Positions 22,443-35,400 of a stretch of 64,000 bases of DNA are shown one piece after another. The stretch spans positions 186,001-250,000 of the forward strand of contig JAKULF010000020.1 of NCBI GenBank assembly GCA_022661535.1, written 5' to 3'. The stretch comes from Eutypa lata (lineage: Eukaryota; Ascomycota; Sordariomycetes; Xylariales; Diatrypaceae). The notes under the pieces are model-generated. The model saw only the letters and a program-made list of their open reading frames with translations. It was not told where the DNA came from and searched no databases. Position numbers and translations under genes: made by a program. How positions within the stretch are numbered: the first letter of the stretch is position 1; each line of letters opens with the position of its first letter.

Positions 22443-25400
22443 TGTACCATACTTATCCGACACTCCATCCGAATGCGTTCATCTACTAGAAACCCCCCCG
22501 ATATTCTAGATGTTCGAAGGAGATATGTCTGCGGGCGGGTTTTTTTATTATTCAATTCAATCTTGCTTTTCGAGGATCTCATGTTGACAGGTTAGGTAAG
22601 GTCAGGTCCTAATCGCATGCAACATGAGAGCACACGCCTTGAGTTGGATTTCCTCATCTTTACAGGAACCAATATCATTCATCCATCGAGGCTTTTCTTT
22701 TCCCCCACTACTTTTTTTCCCCACGATTTCGATTGTGGACGGACAGGCGTTTCTGGTCATCGTCTGGTTATAACAATCGAGATACCCGAGGTGCGCCTTT
22801 CGCGAGGAGCACTCCTGCTTTTTTCAAATTTTAAAAAACGTGTATTTGTTGCGCAGCCCTAGTGCCCCAAACCCAATTTTCTTTTTCTGAGACAGCTCAA
22901 CGATGAAGCTCAAGGTGGACGGACGGATTGATATTTGCATTCTCCCCGGCATCGACTTCATTCTGACTGGTCTTCTACGATGAATTTACTACACCGATTC
23001 GCAACGATGAACGATCGAATGGAAGAGGAATGTCTACATTTCTCTAAACAACGATTTTTCTTCTCGCGGACCGGTCTTCTGAACTTGCAAAGATCGGCTC
23101 AGTATAATTCTGGATGATGGAAAGGGGTTTTGATAGATGTTTTACATCTTTCTCTCCGGACCGCTTCTACATACTGGCCTTTCTTCTTCTTCTCATCATC
23201 ATCATCATCATTCACTGGCTTTTAGGGACGGTACGGTTTTTCCCGGTACGGTTTCGGTAAACTCGTAAGACTCGTTGGACTGGCCATGAAATGGATGGTT
23301 AATACTTGCGTACCTCCGTATATCGAGCTGGACCGGTTTAGTTAGTCTTCTTCTTCTACTATCACATGGATACATAAGTAGTCTCTATAGTTGAGTAGGT
23401 AGTTAGGCTCTCTGGCTAGGCATATAGCTGATGCGGTCTGCGGTTTGTGTGTCCTTCGAGCAGAATACAAACTTGAGATTTTAAACATGAGCCGAGCTTG
23501 GTGAATTGCTGGGGAATATTTCTAAATGATGCCGAAATGAATTAATTGATTGACTCCTAGAACACTGACGTTCGAGCAAAGTAGCTCATGTTCCGTCCGG
23601 ATTTCTACTATGGAAAACACGATCCAGGAGGATAATAATACATGACTGGGTAGTTACTTGCCTAGGTAACTAGTAATCGTTCTAATTTAGTATTACCATT
23701 ACTACGGATACTACTACAGATGAAACTCAAGACGCCAACTTCCGTAGTTATGAGTTAGCTATTTGCGCGAGTCAAGAAACAGGCGTAGAAGGAAGGACTA
23801 CACTACTTAGTAGACGACTGCCCCGGCTCGTCGCCCGAATGGAAGGTCGGAAAAGTGGGAACGGCATGAATCCGGGTTGCTCCGTTCTGCAGCTGCTGGA
23901 TTGGAAGTTGACGTGACCCGTGTAGATGGTCCGTGCGTTTTTGTAAAAGTTGCCCCGTAAAGGAAGTGAAAGCGGATCATCCACCGACTGGGATGATTAG
24001 TTAAAACGAGATATGATCAGTTGACCGCTGTAAATTTAGAGGTAACTACAATACAAGGTAATTAGGACGAGAAGTAGCTAGTTCCAGTCAGTAAAAAATA
24101 ATGCTCGTCGCCTGATGTCTTTACGGTTCACTCGTAGATAAGAAATAATTACCTATCTATTGAAAACGAAGTTGGACAAGAAGTAATTGGTTTCTTGAAG
24201 TGCCGTGGAGGGACAGCGTTGTTATACGAATTTTATTGGTTTTGTGAAGTAACTACGAACTAACTAGATCGCCACTACTTTCGCTCGACTGGCTCTGGCC
24301 ATCCTACAAAGACTTATCAAACTCCAAAACTCAGTCAACAACAGCGCAGTCTCTTTTTCTTTTGCACTTATGATCTACTTGAGGTAACTACCTAAGTAAT
24401 CCGTAGAGAGGGCGGCCTGGCCAAGTATTGGCGTCCGGCCTTTAGTTAGAGTCAACCTCGCCCGAGCCGTGAGAGATCTACGTATTCCTTTTGCCGGTTC
24501 CCAACACAACATATCATCATGTCTTAAATCTATTCCAAAAATAGATAAGACAATTGTTCACCTCACGTAATAACTACTTATCACACAGCACTTCTTTTTA
24601 ACGAACTTCCTTTTTCAAGTCCCGGCAGTCTTGCATGAATTCAAGCATTTTTTTCTGATGGGAATAGCCGAACTGAGTGGCCCGCATACGTACATATGTA
24701 TGTATGTACATACCTACCTACCTAACTTAGCTCCTCCTCGCTCACCCACGCTTACCATCCATCGTGGTTGTTGAACTATCTGCAGCTAGCCTTCAATAGT
24801 GTAGGTAGGTATTTAAGTAGCAAATAAGAACACAAAATTGACTTGAACACTAGGTAGGTACTTTTTAACTATCTTCATTCTTCTAGACCAGCAAGATCTG
24901 GAACATCTCCTCTTCTTCTCTTTTTGAAGACCACAAGTGACGGACGGGACCGGGAGGCTGCTTTCTACAAAATACGTAGTTACTTTGACTGGCTGGATCT
25001 TAATCCCTACTTTACCTAGGGCTCTTTTAGGGAACGATCTCATAGTGCATATTAACTGCCTGTGATATACACCTGGTGAATTAGCACAAAATCTGGAGAT
25101 CCGAGTCAGATAACTACCTACCTAAGGTACCTACTGCCTACCTATACCAGCTCAGTTTGCTTCGCAACTAAGACTTTGGAGTTCGCCGAAATAAAATAAT
25201 AAGTCAGTCACACGACACCCGAAACTCAAAACTTGCCTCCCGTTAAACAACCCATTTCGTTTATCGAACGAGCCGATCCGCTTTTCCGCTTCGCATACAT
25301 ACATACATACTACCTAGTACCTACTATACATACATCTGTTTTATACTGGCAGTTGTAATAGTTCAATCTGCAGTGTCTCCAAACTGCTTTTTTTATTTAT

Positions 25401-25471
25401 TCAATTTACCGCATGTTCTAACCAATCAAGACGTAGGAGGGCGGATTGCGAGAAGCAACAATTAATTCATT
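22443..25471. other. 3-kb gene-free spacer
   Basis: No credible coding region; all frames are short and without recognisable domains. It contains a CAT run near 23195-23212 and CCTA/TAGG runs near 23395, 24715, 24800, 24850 and 25115. An ATG-TTC-TAA mini-frame lies at about 25413. The distal part should be the promoter and leader of the gene at 25472. Confidence 0.45.
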
Positions 25472-28173
25472 ATGTTCGACGTATCGGTCATGTTGCACCA
25501 GGCCAATTTGGTCAATGTAGACATCCCGGATCACCTGTCGTCTGGCTCACACGGTTCGCCAAATCGTGAGAAGAGCGATGCTGCCAAGACCAGACCCGAC
25601 TCCATCGTTAGCCTGAGTGCCATCTCAAGCAAGTCCATTCGAAGACTCTCGGGTGAGTGCTGATGATTTTCATTTACATCCTCGAAAGCTTGGAGAGATC
25701 TATATATCATATTCCCCATTTTTAGAACCACAGACTCTTGATCAACATGCATATATTATATCATACCTCATATCCAGGTTTGGAGACTTCCCGCTTCACC
25801 CAGATTAATCATATTTCCCTTTTATACATAAGAAGAAAAGGAAGGGGAAAAAAGGAAATTCAATAACTATACCTTCCATTACATACTTCCTCGGCTGGGA
25901 ACATGTGAATGCAACTAGTTAATTCCTGCTTTTTTCTTCTTTTCTTTCTCGCGCTTCCTAAGCTCAAACCACGCAGGTCTCCTGCAGCTGCTGACCTTGT
26001 CCCCCTAGCACTTTTGCCACGATCAGACTCCAGTCATAATAGTAGTAGTGCTTCCCCGCACCCCACACAAGCACAAGCAAACCCCCATGGGTCGTCTGGC
26101 GGTGGTGCTGGTGCTGGCGCTGGTCATGGTAGCCAGGCACAAGCTATAAGTGCCGTCGCCCCCCCTGTTGAAACTGTGACCAGTAACACTACTACTGTTG
26201 CCACTATTGTGACTGCTGCTGGTCCTACTCCTGGTACTACTACCTGTGCAACAACAACTACTACTGCTACTATTACTGGCGATGCACGCGATCACACTTC
26301 ACCTCAAGGAGGATCGAATATTGCGATGAAGAGCAATAATACACCACTCGGCACAACTACTACTACTACCGCCACAAATCCCAAGATGCTTCTGTCGGAT
26401 CTCTACAAGTCGACCAAGTCGCCGTTATCACGGTTCCGGCACCACCCCCCACATTCCGCAGCAGCACCTATAGATATCACAGATTCACCGGATTACGACG
26501 TCGATCTCGTCAGCAGAGACAAGGCCAAGCAGAAGGAGGCCGTCAAGCGATACCTCGCCGAGAGGATACGCAGCGACTGGGTCTTCAAGTGGCCGCCACC
26601 ATCACCTTCAATAAATGCGGCGGCGTCGCATGAGGGTAATGTAACGGAGGAACAGGAGAAGGAGAATGTCGCGGGTAGTGTCGGCGATGGCGACGGCAGC
26701 GTTGACCACCAAGGCCAACACCAACACCAACACCAGGAGCAGCAACATGTAGAAGGCTGCGCCGTAGTGGATACGAGCTCAGAGGAAGACAACAACGACA
26801 ACAACGACATAGACGACGACAACGACGACACCACATCGAACTACAGCTCCGTATCCGAAGATCTCGACCACTTCCGGCCCCGGGCCGAGTGGCTATCTGA
26901 CCTCTCCGAGGACGATAACGAACCGACGACGGCATCATCGCGATTCGGATTTGGTACCCCGGCCGCCGCCGACGAAGACGACGACGACACAGCCGAGGCG
27001 ACCCACAGCGCCAAGCGCAGGAAAGCCGTCCGCGACGAGATGCACTGGAACGCAGGTCTGGCGTGCTTCAGCGCGCGCCGGGACGCCTGGACCGGCGCCA
27101 AGACGGCGCGCGTCCGCGTGCGCTGCACCGATGGTGGTGGCTCGGTCGTCGGTGCCAAACTGGTACATACTGCTTCGGCGCCGCTGCCGGCTCGTGTGGC
27201 GGCTTCGCCGGCGCCGTCCCCGCCTGCGTCGAAACGGCATTCGTGGTTTCGGCTTTCTATTAGTTCGGCTCCGATGAGCACTCCTACTACTGCTGCTAGT
27301 ACTGCCGCGCAGCAGCGGCAGCTTCCTGATCTAGGGGCCGTGGTGGCGTTGCCTGCTAGTCCGACGGGGACCCAGGTCTCGGGTGATACGATGGTAGCTG
27401 CTACTACTGTTTCGTGTTCTGAAGATGGGGGGAGAGGCAGCGGAGAGACGAGGGTCGGGGCGGGATCGGATGAAGAGAGAGAGGGAGAAGTTGTTCGTCG
27501 TCGTCGTCGTCATAAAATCGAGACCCTCCTCCCGCTCCCGGCACCGCTCTTACCCCCCGCCAATCCGATGCGCGCTTCCATCACCCCCGTCACGTACCCG
27601 TCCATCTACGACAAGATCGTCGTGCACTCCATGACCCCCGCCTGCCCCATCAACCTCCAGGACGTCATCCGCTCGTGCGTCTCGGGCTGGAAGCGCGATG
27701 GCGAGTGGCCTCCACGACCCGCCGAGATCGCCCCCATTGTCGCGGTGAGGAAGAAGAAGGCTGCTGCTGCTGCTGCTTCTAATACTGGTATCACTACTAC
27801 TACTATTACTGCTACGAGGTCGAAGACGAAAGATGGTGGTGTTGGTAGTGGTGGTGGTTTTGGTGCTAAGGCGAGATCTAAGTCGAATGCTGGTGGTAAG
27901 CCTAATGCTGCGAGGAGGTTGAGTCTTGGTTTCCTGGGCCGCAAGGACTCGGCTGTTGGCGCGAATGCGACTGCGACTGCGACTGCGACGGGGAATCAGT
28001 CGGCTACGGTGGGCAGTCCAGAGAGGTCAGCAACAACAACAACAACAACAACACCGGCTGCAAGACGTATGCAATCGCAGACGCAGCAACATGCGTCCTC
28101 GAGGGGCCTAAGGAAGAGCCTCCAGCGGGTTCTGGGGCTGGGTCATGCTAGTAATACTGTTGCTCTTGGATGA
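25472..28173 (+). CDS. Gag1-like clamp (DUF4050-like) domain protein
   Basis: Exon 1 is 25472-25652. The best in-phase join is to 25988-28173 (788 aa); an acceptor 21 nt later also fits, and at 335 nt the intron is long for a fungus. The start is supported by exon 1 reading as ordinary protein (a SIVSLSAISSKSIRRLS-type segment). Two conserved-looking blocks are HWNAGLACFSARRDAW near residue 413 and YPSIYDKIVV...PINLQDVI...GWKRDGEWPP near residues 590-645. I associate these with the fungal DUF4050/Gag1-like clamp family, whose biochemical role is poorly known. A long Ala/Ser/Pro insert splits the blocks. The N-terminal 350 residues and the tail are Thr-, Gln/His-, Asn/Asp- and Ala-rich, encoded by trinucleotide runs (ACT, CAA, AAC, GAC). 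A basic SR-rich stretch follows the domain. Confidence 0.7.
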
Positions 28174-29298
28174 AACGGCCGAATGGTATGAATGGATAGT
28201 GGGTGTATGGATGGACAAATGGACGAAGGGATCAAATGGGATCAAATGTTCCACGGGTTTTTTCTCTCCTTCCAATGTATCTGGGGTTCATTGAAATTCA
28301 ATGGGATGGAATGGATACTTATGGCGCTATGAGCGATCGTTATACCTACGTATGACATGACAGCTACGACGGGATCAAACGAATCTTCAACATTGCTTTT
28401 AAGGGGGGAGGGGGGTTCATGTCATTTTGTCAGGTGGTGTCATGTATCATCATCATATCATTGTTTGTCTCATATCATCGGACGAGGGAAGAGGGAAGCG
28501 GTCAATCTTTTTTTTTCTTCTTTTTTTTTCTTTCTGTGTTGGTCGGTCATCTCTATTCTTCGAATCATTTCAATCTCCGGTGATGGATCATGACTATCTA
28601 TCTATCTATCTGCATACATATTCTACTTATATACCCCTATCTCCCCCTTTCCCCTCCTCATCCTCATAGCAAGCATGCGCAGTTGGCAAAGCTAGCAGCG
28701 AATGGCAGGCAGGCAGCAGGCAGGCAGGCATGGTTTAACGGTGTTGCGGTTGTGTTGCGACGGCGGCGGCGGCTCGAATGAATTTGATTACTTATTACAC
28801 TACTTATGTATCTATCGCATCGCATCGCATCGAATCACATCACACGGATGAGCAAGCAGCGGTGGCGTGCTAGTTAGGAGTCCTTTACACCTTGCCTCGG
28901 TTTCTTTTCTCTGAATATCTACCACTTTGTTAAACTGCATTCGTCTGAGTGATTATTTGGTTTATGAACCTATTTTGCGATTCAAGTGTGTATGTGTGTG
29001 CGTGTGAAGATATCGTGATGAGAATTGAGTGAGTGGGCGGGGGTGATTACTTCTAACTTTAGTATGTCCCATTTGCTTAGAGACGCTTCAATACATAAAC
29101 AGAAGTTCATTTGATTCTGAAACACATATGTAATGCTAATGGCTTGCCTATATGACATACCAAGTTAGGCCAATGGAATTATGCATAAGTCCCTAGGTAA
29201 TGAGTAGGAACATTATCTTATCATGCTCCCCAAACGCCCAACCCATATGAGTTGTCAAGTAAAATAAAACAGATGTCTGATCTCGTGTCATTCGTTCC
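28174..29298. other. Spacer between convergent genes
   Basis: Lies between the 3' ends of a plus-strand and a minus-strand gene. No gene is seen. It holds TCTA repeats near 28593-28612, a GCAG/GGCA run near 28708-28730 and CGCAT repeats near 28815. Confidence 0.5.
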
Positions 29299-30791
29299 TC
29301 ATTTCTTTTCCTCCTTTCCATCTTCCTTGCCCTCTTTCTTGTCATCACCTTCTTTCTTCTCTTCGCCATCCTTATTTTCTTCGCCATCCTTCTCACCCTC
29401 TTTCTTGTCCTCCTTTTCATTGCCCTTCTCACCCTCATTCTGCTGACCTTCGTCATCCTTGGATTCCTCCTTCTTAGCATCCTTTTCTTCACCTTCCTTC
29501 TTTTTCTCGCCCTCCTTATCATCACCCTTCTTCCCCTCGTCTTTCTTCTTCTTCTGTTCCTCTTTCTTTTGCTTTTCCTCATCCTCCTTCTTTTTCTTCT
29601 CTTCTTCTTCCTTCTGCTTCTTGATTTTCTCCTTCTCCTCGTTCTCCCGTTGCTCCTATTGCTCACGTGTTAGTAGACTAATTAACGAAAGACATCGAGA
29701 TCGAGGGGAGTCGGTGGGTGCTGCGAAACAGATCGGTCTCGAACCAGAAAACAGAATACAACTTACCCATTTCTCATCATAGTTCTCCTCGCCCTGCACC
29801 TTCTCGTGGAACTTATCATCCAACCCGCTCAGACGGGGCTTCGCATCGCCGACCTTAGCCCGGCCAATCAGACTGAGAGCAATGGCAGCCCCCGTTATGG
29901 CAGTCAGGACGAACCGGTAGCTGCCGTACCAGGCCGGAGCCCAGCCGCGCTTAGCGGCATGAGTGTCGGCCCAGTACAGAGCAACGAAGGCGCCGAATTG
30001 GCTGGTCAGCGCGAACTCGACGGGCATGAACAGTGTGGGCCAGGCGGCTACGGAAGCCAGGACGCCGAGGCCATAGCGGAACCGCGTTCGCGTGTGGCTA
30101 GGCGCCTTCTCAGCGTACTCGAGGCCCCAATGGATGGCGCCTAGGAAGCTGATGATGACGGCTCCGTAGCCGAGCTGCAGCGGCTCGATAACGCTCAGCC
30201 AGTGCTGGGCTGACTCGTGGCTGATCAGGATATTGTTTATGAACTGGGATTGGCTCGGCCATTCTGTGTTGAGGACCCAGGAGAGGTAGACTGTCGATAG
30301 AGATGTGCCGAAATAGGGTATCGTGCCTGTGAGACCGAGAACGTAGGATTCCTTGGGAACTGTGTTGAGTCGGAAGGTGTCCTTGACGATACCCTGTGAG
30401 ATTGATTGTATATTTAGCATTGGAACGAAACAGACTCAATTCATGGATATCGTGCGTTACTACTTACCAAATCGTGCGAAATACCGTCGCTCACCGGCTT
30501 CTCTGTCTTTGGGTCCTCGGGCTCGTAGACATGTCGGACGGATGATTCCGTGCTGACGGCCTCCGGGTTGGACTGAAGCTTCTGTTCGCCGAACCTCTTC
30601 TCCTCTTCGGGGTCCCTCTCGCTTTGCAGCCGAGGCGGAGGTTTGGTTGTATACCGGGTTTTATGTACTAGAGATAAGGGTTGGTTTGTTATCCGGAATG
30701 GTAACCGCCGGAATGAGGAGACTGGGGCTTTCTGCGGCGAGGCAATTGCCCTTGAAGAGCTTGCTAGAAGGTGCCGCGTGCCGCGCAACAT
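29299..30791 (-). CDS. DUF3429/TMEM69-like mitochondrial membrane protein
   Basis: Exons (minus strand) are 30791-30468, 30393-29767 and 29655-29299, all phase 0, giving 435 aa. The first 50 residues are rich in Arg, Ser and Ala without acids, as in a mitochondrial targeting peptide. Exon 2 (residues 109-317) carries the conserved part: LGLTGTIPYFG, then GYGAVIISFLGAIHWGLEY, a long hydrophobic stretch including FGAFVALYWAD, and YRFVLTAITGAAIAL. This makes about five membrane segments. The GxIPY...FLGxxHWG pattern is the DUF3429 signature as I know it. Family function is not established; an inner-membrane location is inferred. Exon 3 (118 aa) is almost entirely Lys and Glu with some Asp and Gly, which is unusual for the family. 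It reads continuously to the stop, and its splice signals are good. Confidence 0.82.
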
Positions 30792-32426
30792 TATGTGGTG
30801 TTTTATAGAATATAGGGAGCGGGTATTATAGACAGATAGACAGCTTTCTTTGCTTCTCTTACGTTTCTAACGAGATGGGGGGACACTTCAATTGAAAGGA
30901 AGAAAAGGAGTCAAACATTCACACACAATTAAAAGATATGTATTGAAGACAGTAATTGCTTATAAATTTTAATGTGTGCTAGATGTAGGATACACAAACA
31001 AGGTAGGTATGAGAAAACAGTTTCCGACTTCCCTCCGAAGTGCCTACATCAAGGAAGACAGACAGACAGACGGGGGTTGATGTAATTGAAGCGTTATATT
31101 ACCTAGAGTAGATAGGTTGGAAGAAGCTTTTAGTTTTCATTCTCCCACAAATATTGGTAACACTATGTCACCATAAACAGAAATGACCTCTTTTCCGAAT
31201 ATCATGTCTGGAGTATCTAGAGCTTCCAAGTAAGGAGCTCTCTCGAATGACGTAATTGTTGATGACGCAGGTATTGTACAAGGGCTGACCCGCTGTAGGA
31301 AACTTTGATGGTCTTGGCAGGTACATCATTATACGTACACGTAATTAGTTGTACCGATGTATATATCCAACCCCTCACCTAGCGCATCGTGGCAGGTACC
31401 TAGTTAGGGTGGCAGAGTGGCTCGAGCACGCGCGTTCAGGATGCATGAAGTATGTTATACAGCATTTAAAATGATTAAAAACTATAGTTTTATAATATTA
31501 AAATATTTACAAATCATAATAATCAAAATAATCTCAGCTTGTTTTAGATATAACCTGTCTTTTGTACAATACTAACTACATACATGTACTCATCAACTAA
31601 GTGCATAACATATAGAGCTACAGTTGGATAAGCCCCAATGTATCTTTTATTGGCAGGCTCTCATCTAATTGGGTGTTGATATATTTAGGAGCAACTGAAA
31701 AGTGGGCTGTGTGGCTTGAAGTCTTTCAAGAGCAGCGTCATACATCCACACACCCACATCGACAATGTCCTAATGTTCTAGAAGGAAGTGATTGAACAGC
31801 CAGGCTCCAGGCAGCTGGGCAATTGCAACACCGCATCAGCCCAATATCAATTTTGGTGTGTGTTCTCGTCTCCTATCTTGAAGGAACGAATCTAGACATA
31901 CATACATGCCTACCTACTACCTTCCTTTAGGTGATACTTCTTAGTCTATTCCTCTTAACATCCCAGACTCAGTTCTGCAGTAGTATGACGAGTTAACAAT
32001 TGATGCTAACAAAAAGCACCATTGTCCGACCTACACAACACGTTCCCTCCTTGTTTTCTATTGCGACGTGAGACCTGTTTACCCAATATACCTCTGACCT
32101 ACGTAGCTTACATATTACTTGCAGTTTGGAAATATATCTTTCCTTTACCATACCTGAAGGCGAACTCTTATCCTACGCCTCGAGATACCCTTTGAAGTCA
32201 CCCCTCGACTCTATAGCCTAATATAACCCGTTGTACCTCGAAGCAGCTGTCGACGCCACCCCTTTCGAGTATTCTTCGACTCCTGGAAGTGCTTCATTTA
32301 GGCGATCGAATGCATACCGCACATCCCACCCTATAATAGCTACCATCATATCAGATGCGGTTAACTGAGATACCTGCCTAATCTTCATCTTTCCCCCTGC
32401 CCGGGTCACGGCGCAATACCGTTAAG
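30792..32426. promoter_or_regulatory. Shared upstream region of the DUF3429 gene and VPS13
   Basis: This 1.6-kb region lies between divergent starts. No gene is recognised. An AT-rich patch lies near 31450-31560. No TATA box can be assigned confidently to either gene. Confidence 0.45.
32310..32381 (+). promoter_or_regulatory. Two short upstream ORFs before VPS13
   Basis: ATG at 32310 opens an 8-codon frame ending at TAA (32334-32336). ATG at 32355 opens another 8-codon frame ending at TAA (32379-32381), 45 nt before the VPS13 ATG. If the transcript begins upstream of them, they could damp translation. The transcription start is unknown. Confidence 0.4.
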
Positions 32427-35400
32427 ATGTTAGAGGGTTTAGTGGCAGGCCTGCTTAACCGCTTCCTGGGCATGTACGTGAAGAACTTCGATCCTGCCCA
32501 GCTGAAAGTCGGTATATGGTCTGGCGATGTGAAGCTACGCGACCTCCAACTCCGGAAGGAGGCTCTAGACCAACTAAAACTCCCGATCAATGTCATGGAG
32601 GGACACCTTGGACAGCTAACCCTCGTTATACCCTGGTCCAACCTACGTGGGGCGCCCGTTAAGGTATTGATCGAAGATGTCTTCCTGCTAGCGTCACCCA
32701 AGGAAGAGGCTGCCTATGACCCCGACGAGGAGGAGCGTAGAAAACAAAGAATAAAGATGGAAAAGCTGGACTCGGCAGAGCTGATAAAAGAACGTTCGCA
32801 AGAAGGCCTAAGCCCAGAGGAGCAGAAGAAGAGCCAGAGTTTCACAGAAAGTCTCGTCACTAAGATTGTCGACAATCTCCAGGTCGAAGTGAAGAACATC
32901 CATGTGAGGTACGAGGACTCGATATCTACACCTGGCCATCCCTTTGCTCTCGGTGTCACATTAGAAGAATTCAGTGCTGTCAGTACCGATGGCCAGTGGA
33001 AGCCTACTTTCATACAGAATTCTACAAAATCCACCAACAAGCTAGCGAGACTGGACGCCCTTGCTGTATACTGGAACACGGATACCGAATTACTCGGCCC
33101 TGGTCGCGAGGTCGAGAATGATAGTACGAGGATGCTGGCTCACAGTGATATGGTCAACAAATTCAAGGAAATGATTGGCAAAGGCGATAATCCCGCCACA
33201 GCCAATCATCAATTCATCTTGAAGCCTGTCAGCGGTGTAGCCAAGATCGAGTTGGATAAAACTGGAGATGCACATGTGCCTAAGTTCAAGGCTAATCTCC
33301 TATTTGACGAGATTGGTGTCGTCCTCGATGATGATCAATACCGGGACGGCTTAATGATGGTGGACCTGTTCCATTATTTCATCCGTCACCAGGAATACAA
33401 AAAGTTGCAGCCAAAGGGTGTAACAGCAAAAGAAGATCCTCGAGCATGGTTCAAGTTTGCTGGAAATTCGGTACTCTCCAAGATCCACGACCGAAATCGC
33501 CGGTGGACCTGGGACTACTTCCGCGAGCGTCGTGATGATAGGCGCCGGTATGTTGAGCTCTTCAAGAAAAAGAAGGCGAATCAGCAGCTTTCGGCCCAGG
33601 AGGTTGAAGATCTTGATAAGCTTGAATGGAACCTAGGGTATGAAGATTTACGATTCTGGAGGTCTCTGGCTCGGAACCAGCTACGTAAGGAGAATGCTGA
33701 GGCGCTGAAGAATGCGCCCCCCAAACAGGATCAACAGCAAGGATGGATCTCATGGATGTGGGGCTCGAAGCCAGCTGAACCGTCAGACCAGACAGAAAAT
33801 ACCCAGATCACTGAACAGCAGCGCCAAGAGCTTTACGAGGCTATTGACTGGGACGAGAAGACGGCGTTGACCGATGCAGTGGATGCTCCCCGGGACGCAG
33901 TGAAGATGGAAGTTAATGCAGCACTCAGGACCGGCAGTTTCACTCTTAGACAAAGTCCGCATAGAAGTAGGACTGATTTGCTCAGTTTGCATTTCGACCT
34001 CTTCAAAGCGAAGGCCCTCCAACGCCCTGATTCTATCTTAGCCGATCTCAGCCTAGGCGGTTTCCGAGTCAATGATGGCACAACATCTACCAGTCTCTTC
34101 AAGGAGATTGTACGAGTCAAAGACGCCCCTGATACTTCTAAATTGAAGCAGCTCTCACTAGATGAGCTCGAGGACTCTTTGCATGAAACTTTCTTCGACC
34201 TCCAAGTAGAGAACAATCCCTTAGATGGGAAAAGTGACGTCGCAGTCACGGCGAAGTTAAAACCACTAGAGATCGTTTGGAATCCCAACTTCGTAGTGGG
34301 CGTTGCCCACTTCTTTAAACCTCCTGAAAGACACATGGAATCTATCAATGCGTTGATGGAGACTGCAGGGGCAACCGTAGAGGGTCTGAGACAGCAAACG
34401 CGTGCCGGTCTTGAGTTCGCTCTCGAAGAACACAAAACGATCAACGCAAATTTGGACCTGCAAGCACCCCTTATCATTATTCCTCAGGACATCCGCGCGC
34501 GACGTTCAACATGCTTAATCTTGGATGCCGGTCGCATCAGCGTCAACAGCGAACTTATCGACAAAGATACGCTAAAGCAGGTTCAGGATAAGCAAAGACA
34601 AGCTTATTCAGACGAAGATCTGAAGCAGCTTGAGTCACTTATGTACGATCGTTTCATCGTGAAGTTGACATCGACCCAGGTCTTGATTGGGCCCTCTATC
34701 GAAGAGACGAAGTCGCAACTCGTTGAGAAGGATGACACTCGCATGATGCATATCGTGGAAAAGATCAACGTCGACTTCGTTGTGGCCATGTCGATCTTAC
34801 CTAAGGCGCCCAACTTGACCAAGATGAAGGTGTCTGGACACATGCCAGTACTCCATGCTGCCATGTCGGATACGAAATACAAGAGTCTCATGAAACTGAT
34901 TGACGTCGCGATACCAAAGTTTGGCGACGAAGGGGAGCAAAGTGATAAGCCACAGCAGCCTGGGAGACCTCGCTTGCTCAGCAGTGCTTCGGGTCGGTCC
35001 CGCAAGGGGCCACAAGAGCGCAGGCCTTCGAACTTGTTCTTGAGCCAGCAGACCGCCATCATCTTAGATGACGATTCGGACGTTGACGAGGATGAATTTC
35101 AGGATGCAGCCGATGGCAGCGCAAACCAGCGGCTGAAAGTGCAGCAACGGAATTTCGAATTCAAATTTGCCGTCGACAAGTTGCAGGGTTCACTATATCG
35201 AAGTGATCCTGACGGAGAACATCCCGAATCATTGCTTGTAGAACTGATCGCGGAAAGTTTCGACCTCAACTTTTATATGAGACCGTATGATATGGCAGCA
35301 GAAGTATCACTTGGCTCTGTCACTGTGGACGACTTCGTCTCCAACCCGTCCGCCGAGTTCAAATCTATCGTGTCTTCAGGGGACCCCGAGGACCGTGAGC

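Noticed and set aside
29193..29666. Arg/Lys-rich 157-codon frame near the DUF3429 3' end
   Set aside because: It is another frame of the Lys/Glu-coding exon; only the K/E frame joins in phase with exon 2.
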